Assembly: GCF_030269445.1 (NCBI RefSeq) | Contig: NZ_BSTJ01000009.1 | Location: 124,001-188,000 of the forward strand | Direction: 5' to 3' | Origin: Actinoallomurus iriomotensis | GTDB lineage: Bacteria > Actinomycetota > Actinomycetes > Streptosporangiales > Streptosporangiaceae | DNA: 64,000 nucleotides | Translations under genes and position numbers: made by a program | Shown: positions 1 through 7,128 of the stretch, piece by piece | Numbering within the stretch: position 1 is the stretch's first letter | Layout: every line of letters begins with the position of its first letter | The notes under the pieces: model-generated | What the model saw: only the letters and a program-made list of their open reading frames with translations | What the model was told of the DNA's origin: nothing | The model's database searches: none

Positions 1-159
1 CCAGCCCCGCAGGCTGGTCCCCGTCCAGTCGCCGTAGGCCCGCTTGACGTGGGCGGTTCCGTACTTGGCGACCTCGGCCAGTAACCCGTCGGTGACGCCG
101 GGCCGCGTGTTGTCCGCGTCGATGAGTACGGCGAGCCTTGCGGCGTTCTCCCTGACCAT
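1..159 (-). CDS. NYN-domain (PIN-like RNase) protein, N-terminal part only
   Basis: Reads leftward off the window edge; only the first 53 codons are present. The start ATG at 159 follows an AAGGAG ribosome-binding site about 8 bases upstream. The visible N-terminus carries LAVLIDADN at residues 9-17, the first acidic motif of the NYN/LabA (PIN-like) nuclease fold (D14, D16), followed by AKYGTAHVKRAYGDWT, a very typical continuation in bacterial NYN proteins. The family is predicted to be metal-dependent RNases, and longer members often carry a C-terminal OST-HTH/LOTUS RNA-binding domain, which lies outside the window. The family assignment is firm; the role is inferred. Confidence 0.85.
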   Translation of the reverse strand, partial: MVRENAARLAVLIDADNTRPGVTDGLLAEVAKYGTAHVKRAYGDWTGTSLRGW

Positions 160-337
160 GATGCTTCTCCTTACGAGCGGGCCGCGAACCACTCGTCTTT
201 GTCCGGTAGTGGAGCAAGTGTCGCGATCCGGGGATCAGGCGTCCAGCGGTTCGGCGTTCGCCCTGGTTGGGCGCTGTGGTGGCGGGAAGTTCCTGCTCTG
301 GAGGCGCAGATCTCTCTGGAGCGGAACAGGACTGCTG

Positions 338-793
338 ATGGCTGATGACAGTGAGGCACCCGGGCGACCGGTGCCGGAGGTGCTGGACGAGGCCGAGTGC
401 CTGCGGCTGATCTCACCGGGGGGTGTCGGGCGGCTCGGCTACAGCGGCCGGTACGGCCCCACCGTCGTGCCGGTCAACTACGGGGTGCACGAAGGCGCGA
501 TCGTGTTCCGGACCGCGTACGGCAGCCCGACGGATGAGGATCTTCGCACCGGGATCGAGGACGCCGACTACAAGGTCGCGTTCGAGATCGACGAGCTGCG
601 TCCGGAGACACGCGAGGGCTGGAGCGTTCTCGTCCGGGGCTCGGTGCGCCATGTGGAGTCCGAGGACGAGCGGGCATCGGTCCGGGAGGCGGGCGTCGAA
701 CCCTGGGCGGGCGGCGCGCGGGAGCTCTTCCTGCGCATCCAGCCCACGCACGTCACCGGCCGGCGTCTCAGCAGGCCGCCGACGGCCCGATAG
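338..793 (+). CDS. Pyridoxamine 5'-phosphate oxidase (PNPOx)-fold family protein
   Basis: A 151-residue single-domain protein. The pattern DEAECLRLISPGGVGRLGY near the start, then VVPVNY and IVFRTAYGS, is the flavin-binding split barrel of small actinobacterial PNPOx-like proteins, which bind FMN or F420 and are mostly of unknown substrate. The ATG at 338 is preferred because the domain begins immediately after it; the reading frame stays open upstream to 44 but that stretch has no domain signal. It ends 26 bases inside the convergent CapA-like gene. Soluble; no membrane segment is visible. True PdxH activity is unlikely given the short length. Confidence 0.75.
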   Translation: MADDSEAPGRPVPEVLDEAECLRLISPGGVGRLGYSGRYGPTVVPVNYGVHEGAIVFRTAYGSPTDEDLRTGIEDADYKVAFEIDELRPETREGWSVLVRGSVRHVESEDERASVREAGVEPWAGGARELFLRIQPTHVTGRRLSRPPTAR

Positions 794-1742
794 CCAGCCA
801 AGGGCCCCGTTCGGCGACCTCCGCGGCGAACTCGGCACAGGCGGACCGCAGGCGGTCGACGATCCACGCACGGTCCTCGTCCCGGGCGGGTTCGGTCCGC
901 GCGTAGTCCAGCCTCAGCGGCAGGGCCGTCACCCTCACCTCTCCGAGGTCGCCGATCTCGACGCGCCACGCGAGACCCAGCTCGTTGCGCAGGTACTCGT
1001 CCGTGGCGTAGTCGTCGATGAGGTCGCCCAGGTCGTACAGCACGTTGCCGTTCACGCCGTGGAAGACGTGGGCGGAGTGGCCGGCGACCAACGTCGCTCC
1101 GGCGTTCAGGAGGCCCTCCGCCGCCCGGCGGACGTACGGCAGGGGTTCGCTGGTCATGTTGGGGCCCCAGTGCGGCGTCACCAGGACGACGTCGTGTTCC
1201 GCCGCCGCGTCCTCGATCCGGCGGGACAGCCACGACGGCACGCCCTCGCTCAGCGGGGCGTACGCGACTCCGGGCGTGGTCTCCGACGCGGCGAAGTCGC
1301 TCGGGTGGTCGGTCACGCCGATCACGGCCACGCGCCTACCGGCCCTCTCCAGCACGGCCGGCTCCCGCGCCTCCTCGCGGTCACGGCCGGCGCCCACCAC
1401 CGCGATGCCGGCCCCGGCGAGATGGCTCAGCGTGTCTTCCAATGCCTCGTGGCCGTAGTCCAGCGCATGGTTGTTGGCCAGGGTCACGCAGCCGACGCCC
1501 AGCCCGGTCAGCACGCCCACGGCCTCCGGCGGGGCGCGGAAGTGGAACGGCTTGCCCGGCGCGGCCCACCGCCGGCCCCGATCCGAGACGCAGCACTCGA
1601 GGTTCAGGACGGCGAGATCGGCTTCGGCGAACGCCGCGCGTACCTCCGGGGCGAACAGGCCCTCAGGCCCGGCGTCCGCGATCACCTCGCCGACGCCGCG
1701 GCCCAGCATCGTGTCGCCGCCCAGGGCGATCGTCACGGCCAT
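768..1742 (-). CDS. CapA family metallophosphatase-like protein (poly-gamma-glutamate capsule type)
   Basis: 324 residues starting at ATG 1742, with GGGGAAG as ribosome-binding site. CapA-fold metal-site motifs are visible in order: GGDTMLGRG (residues 8-16), NLE (47-49), ANNH (89-92), PHWG (190-193) and GHSAH (221-225). CapA proteins belong to the calcineurin-like phosphoesterase fold and in Bacillus take part in poly-gamma-glutamate capsule export. Here there is no capB/capC neighbour and no signal peptide, so a stand-alone phosphoesterase role is more likely than capsule synthesis. Convergent with the PNPOx-fold gene, overlapping it by 26 bases. Confidence 0.85.
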   Translation of the reverse strand: MAVTIALGGDTMLGRGVGEVIADAGPEGLFAPEVRAAFAEADLAVLNLECCVSDRGRRWAAPGKPFHFRAPPEAVGVLTGLGVGCVTLANNHALDYGHEALEDTLSHLAGAGIAVVGAGRDREEAREPAVLERAGRRVAVIGVTDHPSDFAASETTPGVAYAPLSEGVPSWLSRRIEDAAAEHDVVLVTPHWGPNMTSEPLPYVRRAAEGLLNAGATLVAGHSAHVFHGVNGNVLYDLGDLIDDYATDEYLRNELGLAWRVEIGDLGEVRVTALPLRLDYARTEPARDEDRAWIVDRLRSACAEFAAEVAERGPWLAIGPSAAC

Positions 1743-1883
1743 GTCCGCTTCCCCTTTCCCAGCATCGCGCGGCCGTACGTGCGGGGCGGCCGACATTCGG
1801 CGCGGCTCGGTGGACCTTCGGCCCTATCCCGGCCGTGCCCCGCCGGGCGACGGTGACCACATAGCCGGAGATGGGAGGGGACG

Positions 1884-2087
1884 ATGCGAGCGCACACGGG
1901 CGACGCGTTGCTGGTCCGGGGCCACCACGTCGGGGACCACGACCGTCAGGCCGTGATCATCGAGGTGCACGGAAGCGATGGGGCACCGCCGTACCTGGTC
2001 CGCTGGGAGGACGGGCACGAAAGCGTGTTCTTCCCCTCCTCGGACGCGTTCGTCGAACGGATGCCCCAGCGGGAGAAGACCGACTGA
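1884..2087 (+). CDS. DUF1918 domain-containing protein
   Basis: A 67-residue protein made entirely of the DUF1918 domain: GDALLVRGHHVG at residues 6-17 and PPYLVRWEDGHESVFFPSSDA at about 35-55. It is preceded by a strong GGAGGGGA ribosome-binding site. DUF1918 is a small beta-barrel (SH3-like) domain common in actinobacteria, sometimes fused to other stress-associated domains; its function is not established. Read in the same direction as the TenA-like gene 30 bases downstream, so the two may share a transcript. Confidence 0.85.
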   Translation: MRAHTGDALLVRGHHVGDHDRQAVIIEVHGSDGAPPYLVRWEDGHESVFFPSSDAFVERMPQREKTD

Positions 2088-2117
2088 GCGGTCGCCCCGC
2101 ATGTGAGACTGCCGGAC

Positions 2118-2726
2118 ATGAGTCTGGCTAGGGAACTCGAAGCGATCGGCCGGCCACTCGTCGAGGAGCAGCTCCGCCACCCGACGGTGGCCGGCATCGC
2201 ACGCGGCGACCTCGACCTCACCGTCTTCCGCGGGTGGCTGGAGCAGGACTACCTCTTCCTCCACGACTACGTACGGGTGTTCGCGCGGCTGGCGTGGCAG
2301 GCGCCCGACGGGCATCTGGGCGACCTGGTGGAGTTGGCGCACTCGACCTTCTTCGACGAGCTGTCGCTGCACCGGGCCCTCGCCGAGGAGTTCGGCGCGG
2401 ACCTCGCGGGCGCCGTCAAGGGGCCCGCGTGCGCGGCGTACACCGCGTTCCTCCTGGACGCCGCCGCCTCGTACGGGGAAGGGCTCGCGGCTCTCTACCC
2501 CTGCATGTGGGGGTACTCCACGCTCGGCCGGATCCTGGCGGAGGATCCACCGGCCGACCCCCGCTACCGCCGCTGGGTGGACGCCTACGCGGATCCGGGC
2601 TTCGCGATGCTCGCCGGTCGGGTCGCGGTCATGCTCGACGAGGCGGCGCCGGACCCCGCACGGGCACGTACGGCGTTCCTCGAGGGGATGCGCCACGAGC
2701 TGGCGTTCTGGGACGTGCCCTCCTGA
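2118..2726 (+). CDS. TenA/thiaminase II family protein
   Basis: 202 residues from ATG 2118; an in-frame GTG at 2103 is also possible. The all-helical TenA fold is recognisable from WLEQDYLFLHDY (residues 40-51, with D44 and Y45 of the active site) and ALYPCMWGY (125-133), where C129 corresponds to the catalytic cysteine of TenA enzymes. TenA hydrolyses aminopyrimidine forms of damaged thiamine, returning HMP for thiamine salvage. A TPP-riboswitch-controlled NCS1 permease lies 3 kb downstream, which fits a thiamine salvage theme, but the genes are not in one operon. Enzymatic identity (thiaminase versus a paralogous TenA-like protein) is inferred from the retained Cys and Asp. Confidence 0.8.
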   Translation: MSLARELEAIGRPLVEEQLRHPTVAGIARGDLDLTVFRGWLEQDYLFLHDYVRVFARLAWQAPDGHLGDLVELAHSTFFDELSLHRALAEEFGADLAGAVKGPACAAYTAFLLDAAASYGEGLAALYPCMWGYSTLGRILAEDPPADPRYRRWVDAYADPGFAMLAGRVAVMLDEAAPDPARARTAFLEGMRHELAFWDVPS

Positions 2727-2732
2727 GCGCCT

Positions 2733-2754
2733 TTGTCCACAGGGCTGTGGACAA
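2733..2754. repeat. DnaA-box-like palindrome upstream of fpg-like gene
   Basis: TTGTCCACA and TGTGGACAA form a perfect 9-bp inverted repeat separated by GGGC, immediately upstream (17 bases) of the DNA glycosylase start. TTGTCCACA is the actinobacterial form of the DnaA box. A near copy lies directly after the same gene. It could be a DnaA or other protein site, or a hairpin affecting the transcript; sequence alone does not decide. Confidence 0.6.
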
Positions 2755-2771
2755 GGGCTTAGCCTTGGGGC

Positions 2772-3632
2772 ATGCCGGAGCTGCCGGAAGTCGAGTCCCT
2801 CGCCGCGTTCCTGCACGAGAACGCCATCGGCCGGGCGATCGCCCGCGTTGACGTCGTCGCGATCTCGTGCCTGAAGACCTACGACCCGCCGATCACCGCG
2901 CTGAGCGGGCTGTCGATCACCGATGTCACCCGGTACGGCAAGTTCCTCGACCTGGACGTGGACGGCCTGCACCTGATCGTCCACCTGTCGCGGGCGGGCT
3001 GGCTGCGGTGGAAGGACAAGCTGCCGGCCGCGCCGCCGAGGCCCGGCAAGGGGCCGCTCGCGATGCGCGTCCACCTCGACGACGAGTCCGGCTTCGACCT
3101 CACCGAGGCCGGCACGCAGAAGCGGCTCGCGGTGTACGTCGTCCGCGACCCGCAGGACGTGCCCGGGATCAGGACGCTCGGTCCGGATCCCCTGCGCGAG
3201 GAGTTCGACGCCGAGGCGCTGGCGAGCATTCTCGACGGCCGCCGCACGCAGATCAAGGGCGTACTCCGCGATCAGAGCGTGATCGCCGGCATCGGCAACG
3301 CCTACTCCGACGAGGTGCTGCACGTCGCGAAGATGTCGCCGTACAAGCTCGCCGCGAGCCTCACCGAGGAGGAGATCGCGACCCTTTACGAGGCGATCGT
3401 CACGACGCTCGGCGACGCCGTCGAGCGTTCGAAGGGCCTCGCGGCCAAGGACCTGAAGGGCGAGAAGAAGTCGGGCCTGCGGGTACACGGCCGCGCCGGG
3501 GAGAAGTGCCCGGTGTGCGGCGACACGATCCGAGAGGTCTCGTTCGCCGACCGGGCACTGCAGTACTGCCCGACCTGCCAGACGGGCGGCAAACCACTCG
3601 CCGACCGCCGCATGTCCCGCCTGCTCAAGTAG
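2772..3632 (+). CDS. Fpg/Nei family DNA glycosylase
   Basis: 286 residues. The mature N-terminus MPELPEVE supplies the catalytic Pro2 and Glu3 after Met removal; K57 in RYGKFLD matches the catalytic Lys57 of Fpg. Near the C-terminus a zinc finger of the form C-x2-C-x16-C-x2-C (C246, C249, C266, C269) follows the helix-two-turn-helix region containing IAGIGNAYSDEVL. The usual GGR of the finger is replaced by ADR, keeping one Arg (R261). Members excise oxidised bases (8-oxoG, oxidised pyrimidines) with AP-lyase activity. This belongs to the actinobacterial Fpg/Nei-like subgroup rather than the classical mutM, so the exact lesion preference is uncertain. Flanked on both sides by TTGTCCACA palindromes. 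Confidence 0.9.
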   Translation: MPELPEVESLAAFLHENAIGRAIARVDVVAISCLKTYDPPITALSGLSITDVTRYGKFLDLDVDGLHLIVHLSRAGWLRWKDKLPAAPPRPGKGPLAMRVHLDDESGFDLTEAGTQKRLAVYVVRDPQDVPGIRTLGPDPLREEFDAEALASILDGRRTQIKGVLRDQSVIAGIGNAYSDEVLHVAKMSPYKLAASLTEEEIATLYEAIVTTLGDAVERSKGLAAKDLKGEKKSGLRVHGRAGEKCPVCGDTIREVSFADRALQYCPTCQTGGKPLADRRMSRLLK

Positions 3633-3644
3633 CCCCGCCCCTAG

Positions 3645-3665
3645 TTGTCCACAGGCTGTGGATCC
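3645..3665. repeat. DnaA-box-like imperfect palindrome downstream of fpg-like gene
   Basis: TTGTCCACA, spacer GGC, then TGTGGATCC: the same left arm as the element at 2733-2754, with two changes at the end of the right arm. It sits 13 bases after the glycosylase stop codon. As RNA it could fold into a short hairpin, but no U-tract follows. Confidence 0.55.
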
Positions 3666-3748
3666 CTTTGTCTTCGCGGGATCTCGCAGTGGCGGTCTGC
3701 GGTCCGTGGAGAGCGGTGTTCGGCCGAAACGCCCTAGTCTTCGTGGTC

Positions 3749-4291
3749 GTGTTCAAGTGGTGGAACGTGTTGCCGGACGACGAGCGGCAGCAGTGGACGC
3801 TGGATCCGTTCGTGAGCGTGGGACCGCTCCGTTTCGGCATGAGACCCGGCCAGGTCTCGCAGGCGCTGAGCGGCGTCACCACGGAATCCCAGCGACACAC
3901 GCTTCACCGTCCCGCCACTGAGGGCGTCTCCACGGTCGTAGAGGGCGACTACCAGGAAGTCGGCCTGAAGCTCTACTACCGGAAGGAACGGCTGGCCTGC
4001 GTCGTGGTCGACGCACTGCGGGGGCCTCAGGTGTTCGCGGACGGTACGGCGCTGGTCGGCCGCGTTCCCTCGCTGTTGGAACAGTGGATGGTCCAACGAG
4101 CCGAGGCCCGCGAGCCTTACTCAGAGCTCACCTATATGGCCGCAGGAGTACCCGGTTCGGAGACCCTGGGTGTCGTGATCGATGTGCAGCGAGCAGGCGA
4201 CCACCTGCTCACACGGCCGGTGTTCATACCCCCCGAAGCAATGGACGACCTTCCCCACTTTCTCCCGAGAGAGGCGTGGTCGGCTTGCTGA
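3749..4291 (+). CDS. Hypothetical protein, 180 aa
   Basis: Not recognised. From the GTG at 3749 it gives a soluble acidic protein beginning with Phe-Lys-Trp-Trp and containing LDPFVSVGPLRFGMRPGQVSQALSG early on. The PLRFGM-x(2)-GQV pattern resembles the opening of several small actinobacterial proteins of unknown function. No signal peptide or membrane segment. The frame is open far upstream because it runs antisense to no stops across the glycosylase gene, so the start is chosen from where this frame begins to look protein-like; GTG at 3743 is an alternative. Its base composition is slightly less GC-rich than its neighbours. Confidence 0.55.
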   Translation: MFKWWNVLPDDERQQWTLDPFVSVGPLRFGMRPGQVSQALSGVTTESQRHTLHRPATEGVSTVVEGDYQEVGLKLYYRKERLACVVVDALRGPQVFADGTALVGRVPSLLEQWMVQRAEAREPYSELTYMAAGVPGSETLGVVIDVQRAGDHLLTRPVFIPPEAMDDLPHFLPREAWSAC

Positions 4292-4342
4292 GCACCGGTC
4301 CTTCGATCAAGGCGTCCCTCGCCCTTGACGCTGACTGATCAC

Positions 4343-4381
4343 GCCTCGCCCCACGATCGGAACGATGATCCCAGGCGAGGC
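4343..4381. terminator. Possible bidirectional terminator between convergent genes
   Basis: GCCTCGCC and GGCGAGGC form an 8-bp perfect inverted repeat with a 23-base loop in the gap between the convergent genes ending at 4291 and 4405. No U-tract is present, as is usual in high-GC actinobacteria. Confidence 0.4.
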
Positions 4382-4404
4382 GGTCACATCGGGCGGAACC
4401 CAGG

Positions 4405-4965
4405 TCAGTGTGTCGGTGTGTGCGCCAGGGGTCCGAACAGGGCGGCCAGGTCGTTCCAGCGCTTGATCTCGCAGCCGTTCTTGCGCCCGAACGTCGTGTC
4501 GACCTTCTTGCCCTTCCACGTGCCCTTGACCGCGGCGGTCTGCGGGCCGCCGAAGATCTGGGTGCACATCTGGCCCTTCGGCGTCGGGGCGAACGGGTCG
4601 CCGCCCTTGGCCGCGGCCACCTTGTCCAGGCTCGCGCACGCCTGGGCCGCGTTCGGTGCGTTGCCGCCCGGCGGGTCGCAGGTGAGCGTGCGTTTGATCG
4701 GGTCCGAGGTCGGTGACATGCGCACCGTGATGGTGAGTTTGGTCCCGTCCGTGCCGATCTTGCCGCCCGGTGGCGTGGTGGGGGTCGGCGAGACGGGCGC
4801 CGGTGTCGGCGAGCCGGGTGTCGTGCTCTGTGCGGGCTGTGAGGCCTGGTCGCTCGGCTGGCTCGTCGCGGTTCCGTTGTCCTTGCAGCCGGTCAGCGTC
4901 AATGCCGTGACCACGCCCGGCACGACGATGGCCGTCCTTCCCAGTCTCGATAGAGATTGCCTCAT
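4405..4965 (-). CDS. SSI-family (Streptomyces subtilisin inhibitor) protease inhibitor, lipoprotein
   Basis: 186 residues from ATG 4965. The N-terminus is a lipoprotein signal ending in LTLTGC, followed by a Ser/Thr/Pro-rich linker of about 45 residues. The C-terminal 110 residues form an SSI domain: LTCDPPGGN, two disulfide-pair cysteine spacings, the reactive-loop region around GQMCTQIFGGPQTAAVKGTW, and the terminal NGCEIKRW. SSI proteins are tight-binding secreted inhibitors of subtilisin-like serine proteases. The lipobox makes this a probable membrane-anchored version instead of a freely secreted one. Divergent from the rhodanese gene, starts 42 bases apart. Confidence 0.88.
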   Translation of the reverse strand: MRQSLSRLGRTAIVVPGVVTALTLTGCKDNGTATSQPSDQASQPAQSTTPGSPTPAPVSPTPTTPPGGKIGTDGTKLTITVRMSPTSDPIKRTLTCDPPGGNAPNAAQACASLDKVAAAKGGDPFAPTPKGQMCTQIFGGPQTAAVKGTWKGKKVDTTFGRKNGCEIKRWNDLAALFGPLAHTPTH

Positions 4966-5007
4966 GACGATTCGACTCCGGCCGCTCGCGCATGGTTCCG
5001 TGGATGT

Positions 5008-5346
5008 GTGAATCTTTTCAACAACCCGCTGCCCAGCGTCGCGGTCGCCGAGGTTCCCGGCGATGGCTACCTGCTCGACGTCCGGGAGAACGACGAGTGG
5101 CACGCCGGGCACGCGCCCGACGCCGTGCACATCCCGCTCAGTGAGCTGAACGCCCGCGCCGGCGAGGTGCCGGGCGACCGCGATATCTACGTTATCTGCA
5201 GGTCAGGGGCGCGATCCGCGCAGGCCGTGGCGGCGTTCAACAACTCCGGGTGGAAGGCCGCGAACGTCGACGGCGGCATGCACGCCTGGGAGGCGGCCGG
5301 GCTGCCGATGGTGAGCGAGTCCGGCGGCGACCCGTACGTCGCCTGA
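5008..5346 (+). CDS. Rhodanese-like domain protein
   Basis: 112 residues from GTG 5008. Single rhodanese domain: YLLDVRENDEWHAGHAPDAVHIPLSE near residues 21-46 and the active-site loop CRSGARS with C64 as persulfide-carrying cysteine. Single-domain rhodaneses transfer sulfane sulfur to cyanide or thiophilic acceptors in vitro; the natural partner is not evident here. Cytoplasmic. Shares a 42-bp divergent region with the SSI-type inhibitor. Confidence 0.88.
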   Translation: MNLFNNPLPSVAVAEVPGDGYLLDVRENDEWHAGHAPDAVHIPLSELNARAGEVPGDRDIYVICRSGARSAQAVAAFNNSGWKAANVDGGMHAWEAAGLPMVSESGGDPYVA

Positions 5347-5384
5347 GCCCGCCGACGTCATCCGTGCGGCGTGAAGCCGAGGGA

Positions 5385-5468
5385 TTAATAGAGGCGGCGG
5401 GTCACCAGGGCGGCGGCGACGGGGCGAGCCTCGTCATCCGCCACGAAGGACGCCGTCGGAACGGTCAT
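5385..5468 (-). CDS. Possible 27-residue small ORF divergent from the riboswitch-controlled transporter
   Basis: ATG at 5468 is preceded by GGGGAGGA at a good distance. The 27-codon frame runs through TASFVADDEARPVAAALV and ends in Arg-Arg-Leu-Tyr before TAA. A 13-codon frame with its own AGGAG lies just upstream on the same strand (5514 to 5473), so the longer one could be reached by coupled translation. No homologue is recognised and no modifying enzyme is adjacent. It may be a real small peptide or chance. Confidence 0.3.
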   Translation of the reverse strand: MTVPTASFVADDEARPVAAALVTRRLY

Positions 5469-5577
5469 ACCCTCATTCCTCCCCGGGCCGCGCGGCGTGC
5501 GCGGCCTGTGGCATGGGTCTCCTGCCGATGGAAAATCCGCTGAACCGGTATACATTGTCACCGGCCAACTTGATATC

Positions 5578-5668
5578 GCGGGAGCTCGGGCGTCGACCGG
5601 GCTGAGAGGGCGGCTTCACAGGTGCCGCCGACCGCTCGAACCTGACCGGGTAATGCCGGCGTAGGGAG
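5578..5668 (+). ncRNA. TPP riboswitch (THI element)
   Basis: Located directly upstream of the NCS1 transporter. The conserved core is present in order: GGGCTGAGAGGG (pyrimidine-sensor side), a variable GC-rich hairpin, then CTCGAACCTGACCGGGTAATGCC and GCGTAGGGAG, which match the thi-box consensus. It binds thiamine pyrophosphate and represses the downstream gene, in actinobacteria usually by sequestering the ribosome-binding site; here the end of the element runs into GGGAG just before the GTG start, in keeping with translational control. A TATACA -10-like hexamer lies at 5549-5554. Confidence 0.93.
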
Positions 5669-5676
5669 TGTGCTCT

Positions 5677-7023
5677 GTGAGCACTGCCGTCGACCAGCCA
5701 CGCAACGAGGCTCCGTACACGCTCGACCAGCCCGCGCCCAGGGTGCTCAGCTTCTGGGATCAGAGCGCGTTCTGGGCCAACCTGGGCGTCAGCCTGCTCG
5801 CCTTCTCCGGCGCGGTCACCGTCCTCGCCCCCGACGCGCACGGCATGCCACAGATGCCGATCATGGCCGGCATCGTCGCGATGATCGTCGGTACCGTGAT
5901 CGGCGGGATCATGCTCGGCCTGGCCGCGGTGCCAGGTGTGCGGGCCGGCGTACCGGCCATGATGCTGCTACGGGGCCTCTTCGGCACCCGGCTGTCGTAC
6001 GTGCCGACCGTGCTCAACATCCTGCAGATGATCGGCTGGGGGACGTTCGAGCTGATCACCATCGCTGACGCGGCGGAGCAACTGTTCGGCGGCGGACCCC
6101 ACTGGGTGTACGTCGTCATCGCCGGTGTGATCACCACGGTGCTGACGATCTGGCCGCTCGGTTCGGTGAGGGTGCTGCGGCGCTACGTCACCACGGCGGT
6201 CGTGATCGCTCTCGTCTACTTCTACATCCAGTTCACGCGCCAGCCGCTGCCAAACCTGACGCACGGTTCGTGGAGCCACTTCTGGATCGGCGCGGACGCG
6301 GCGCTTGCGGTCTCGATCTCCTGGGTCCCGATGGCCGCCGACTACACACGGCACTCCAGGTCCGAGCGCGCCGCCTTCGGCGCGGCCAGTGTGGCGTACG
6401 GGGTGACGCAGATCGTCGCGTACGTTCTCGGCCTGCTCGCGCTCGCGCTGGTGACGGGCCACTCGGTGTTCGGGCCGTTCCAGCACGTCGCTCTGGGCAC
6501 GCTGTTCTTCGCGGTGTTCGTGCTGCGGGAGGCCGACCAGTCGTTCGCGAACGTCTACTCCACGGCGATGTCGATCCAGAACCTCGCGCCTCGCGTGGAC
6601 CGGCGGGTACTGACCGTCGGGCTGGGGGTGTTGATCATGGTCATGGCGCTCGCGCTCGACATGAACAGCTACAACGATTTTCTTCTGATCATCGGCTCGG
6701 TGTTCGTGCCGATGCTGGGCGTCCTCGCGGTCGACTTCTTCTGCTTCGGCGGCCGCCGGGGCTGGGACATCTCCGAGCACGCCCCGGCCCGGTGGTCGAT
6801 GATCGTCGCTTGGGCGGCCGGCATCGTCACGTACCAGTTGATCAATCCGGGAAATCTCGGCTGGTGGTCCCGGCTGTGGACGAATGCGCAGAGCGCGCTG
6901 CACTTCACCCCGTCGAGCTGGATGAGCGCCTCCCTACTGTCGTTCGTCGTCGCGGCCGTGGTCACGGCGGCCATCGGCGTCCTGACGCGTACGGGAAGCC
7001 CCGCCACCGAAGATGTGCGATGA
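5677..7023 (+). CDS. cytX: NCS1 family permease, probable hydroxymethylpyrimidine/thiamine-precursor transporter (CytX-like)
   Basis: 448 residues from GTG 5677, with about 12 membrane segments. The start region has PRVLSFWDQSAFWANLGVS, the typical N-terminal motif of NCS1 (cytosine/purine/thiamine) permeases, and ADYTRHSR in the middle matches the family cytoplasmic loop. The TPP riboswitch in its leader points to a thiamine or HMP substrate, as known for CytX transporters. The substrate is inferred from regulation, not from residues. GTG at 5668, nine bases upstream in frame, is an alternative start, but it would overlap the riboswitch end. Confidence 0.85.
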   Translation: MSTAVDQPRNEAPYTLDQPAPRVLSFWDQSAFWANLGVSLLAFSGAVTVLAPDAHGMPQMPIMAGIVAMIVGTVIGGIMLGLAAVPGVRAGVPAMMLLRGLFGTRLSYVPTVLNILQMIGWGTFELITIADAAEQLFGGGPHWVYVVIAGVITTVLTIWPLGSVRVLRRYVTTAVVIALVYFYIQFTRQPLPNLTHGSWSHFWIGADAALAVSISWVPMAADYTRHSRSERAAFGAASVAYGVTQIVAYVLGLLALALVTGHSVFGPFQHVALGTLFFAVFVLREADQSFANVYSTAMSIQNLAPRVDRRVLTVGLGVLIMVMALALDMNSYNDFLLIIGSVFVPMLGVLAVDFFCFGGRRGWDISEHAPARWSMIVAWAAGIVTYQLINPGNLGWWSRLWTNAQSALHFTPSSWMSASLLSFVVAAVVTAAIGVLTRTGSPATEDVR

Positions 7024-7055
7024 CGCTCACCGCGTCACGGTGACTCATCACGAAT

Positions 7056-7076
7056 GCGAAGTAGTCTCGACTTCGC
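7056..7076 (+). terminator. Hairpin downstream of transporter gene
   Basis: GCGAAGT and ACTTCGC pair perfectly around a 7-base loop, 33 bases after the transporter stop, followed by TTAA. Likely an intrinsic terminator separating it from the kinase gene. Confidence 0.55.
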
Positions 7077-7128
7077 TTAAGAGTGGTTTCGCAACCGTTC
7101 GACCCGTCGGCGGTGGCACTATGGCCCC

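Noticed and set aside
423-1856. Long open frame on the plus strand across the CapA-like gene
   Set aside because: It is antisense to a gene with a complete set of family motifs and its residues are Arg/Pro/Ala low-complexity, the usual shadow in high-GC DNA.
1824-3488. Long minus-strand frame across DUF1918, TenA and Fpg
   Set aside because: Antisense to three recognisable genes and lacking any domain motif.
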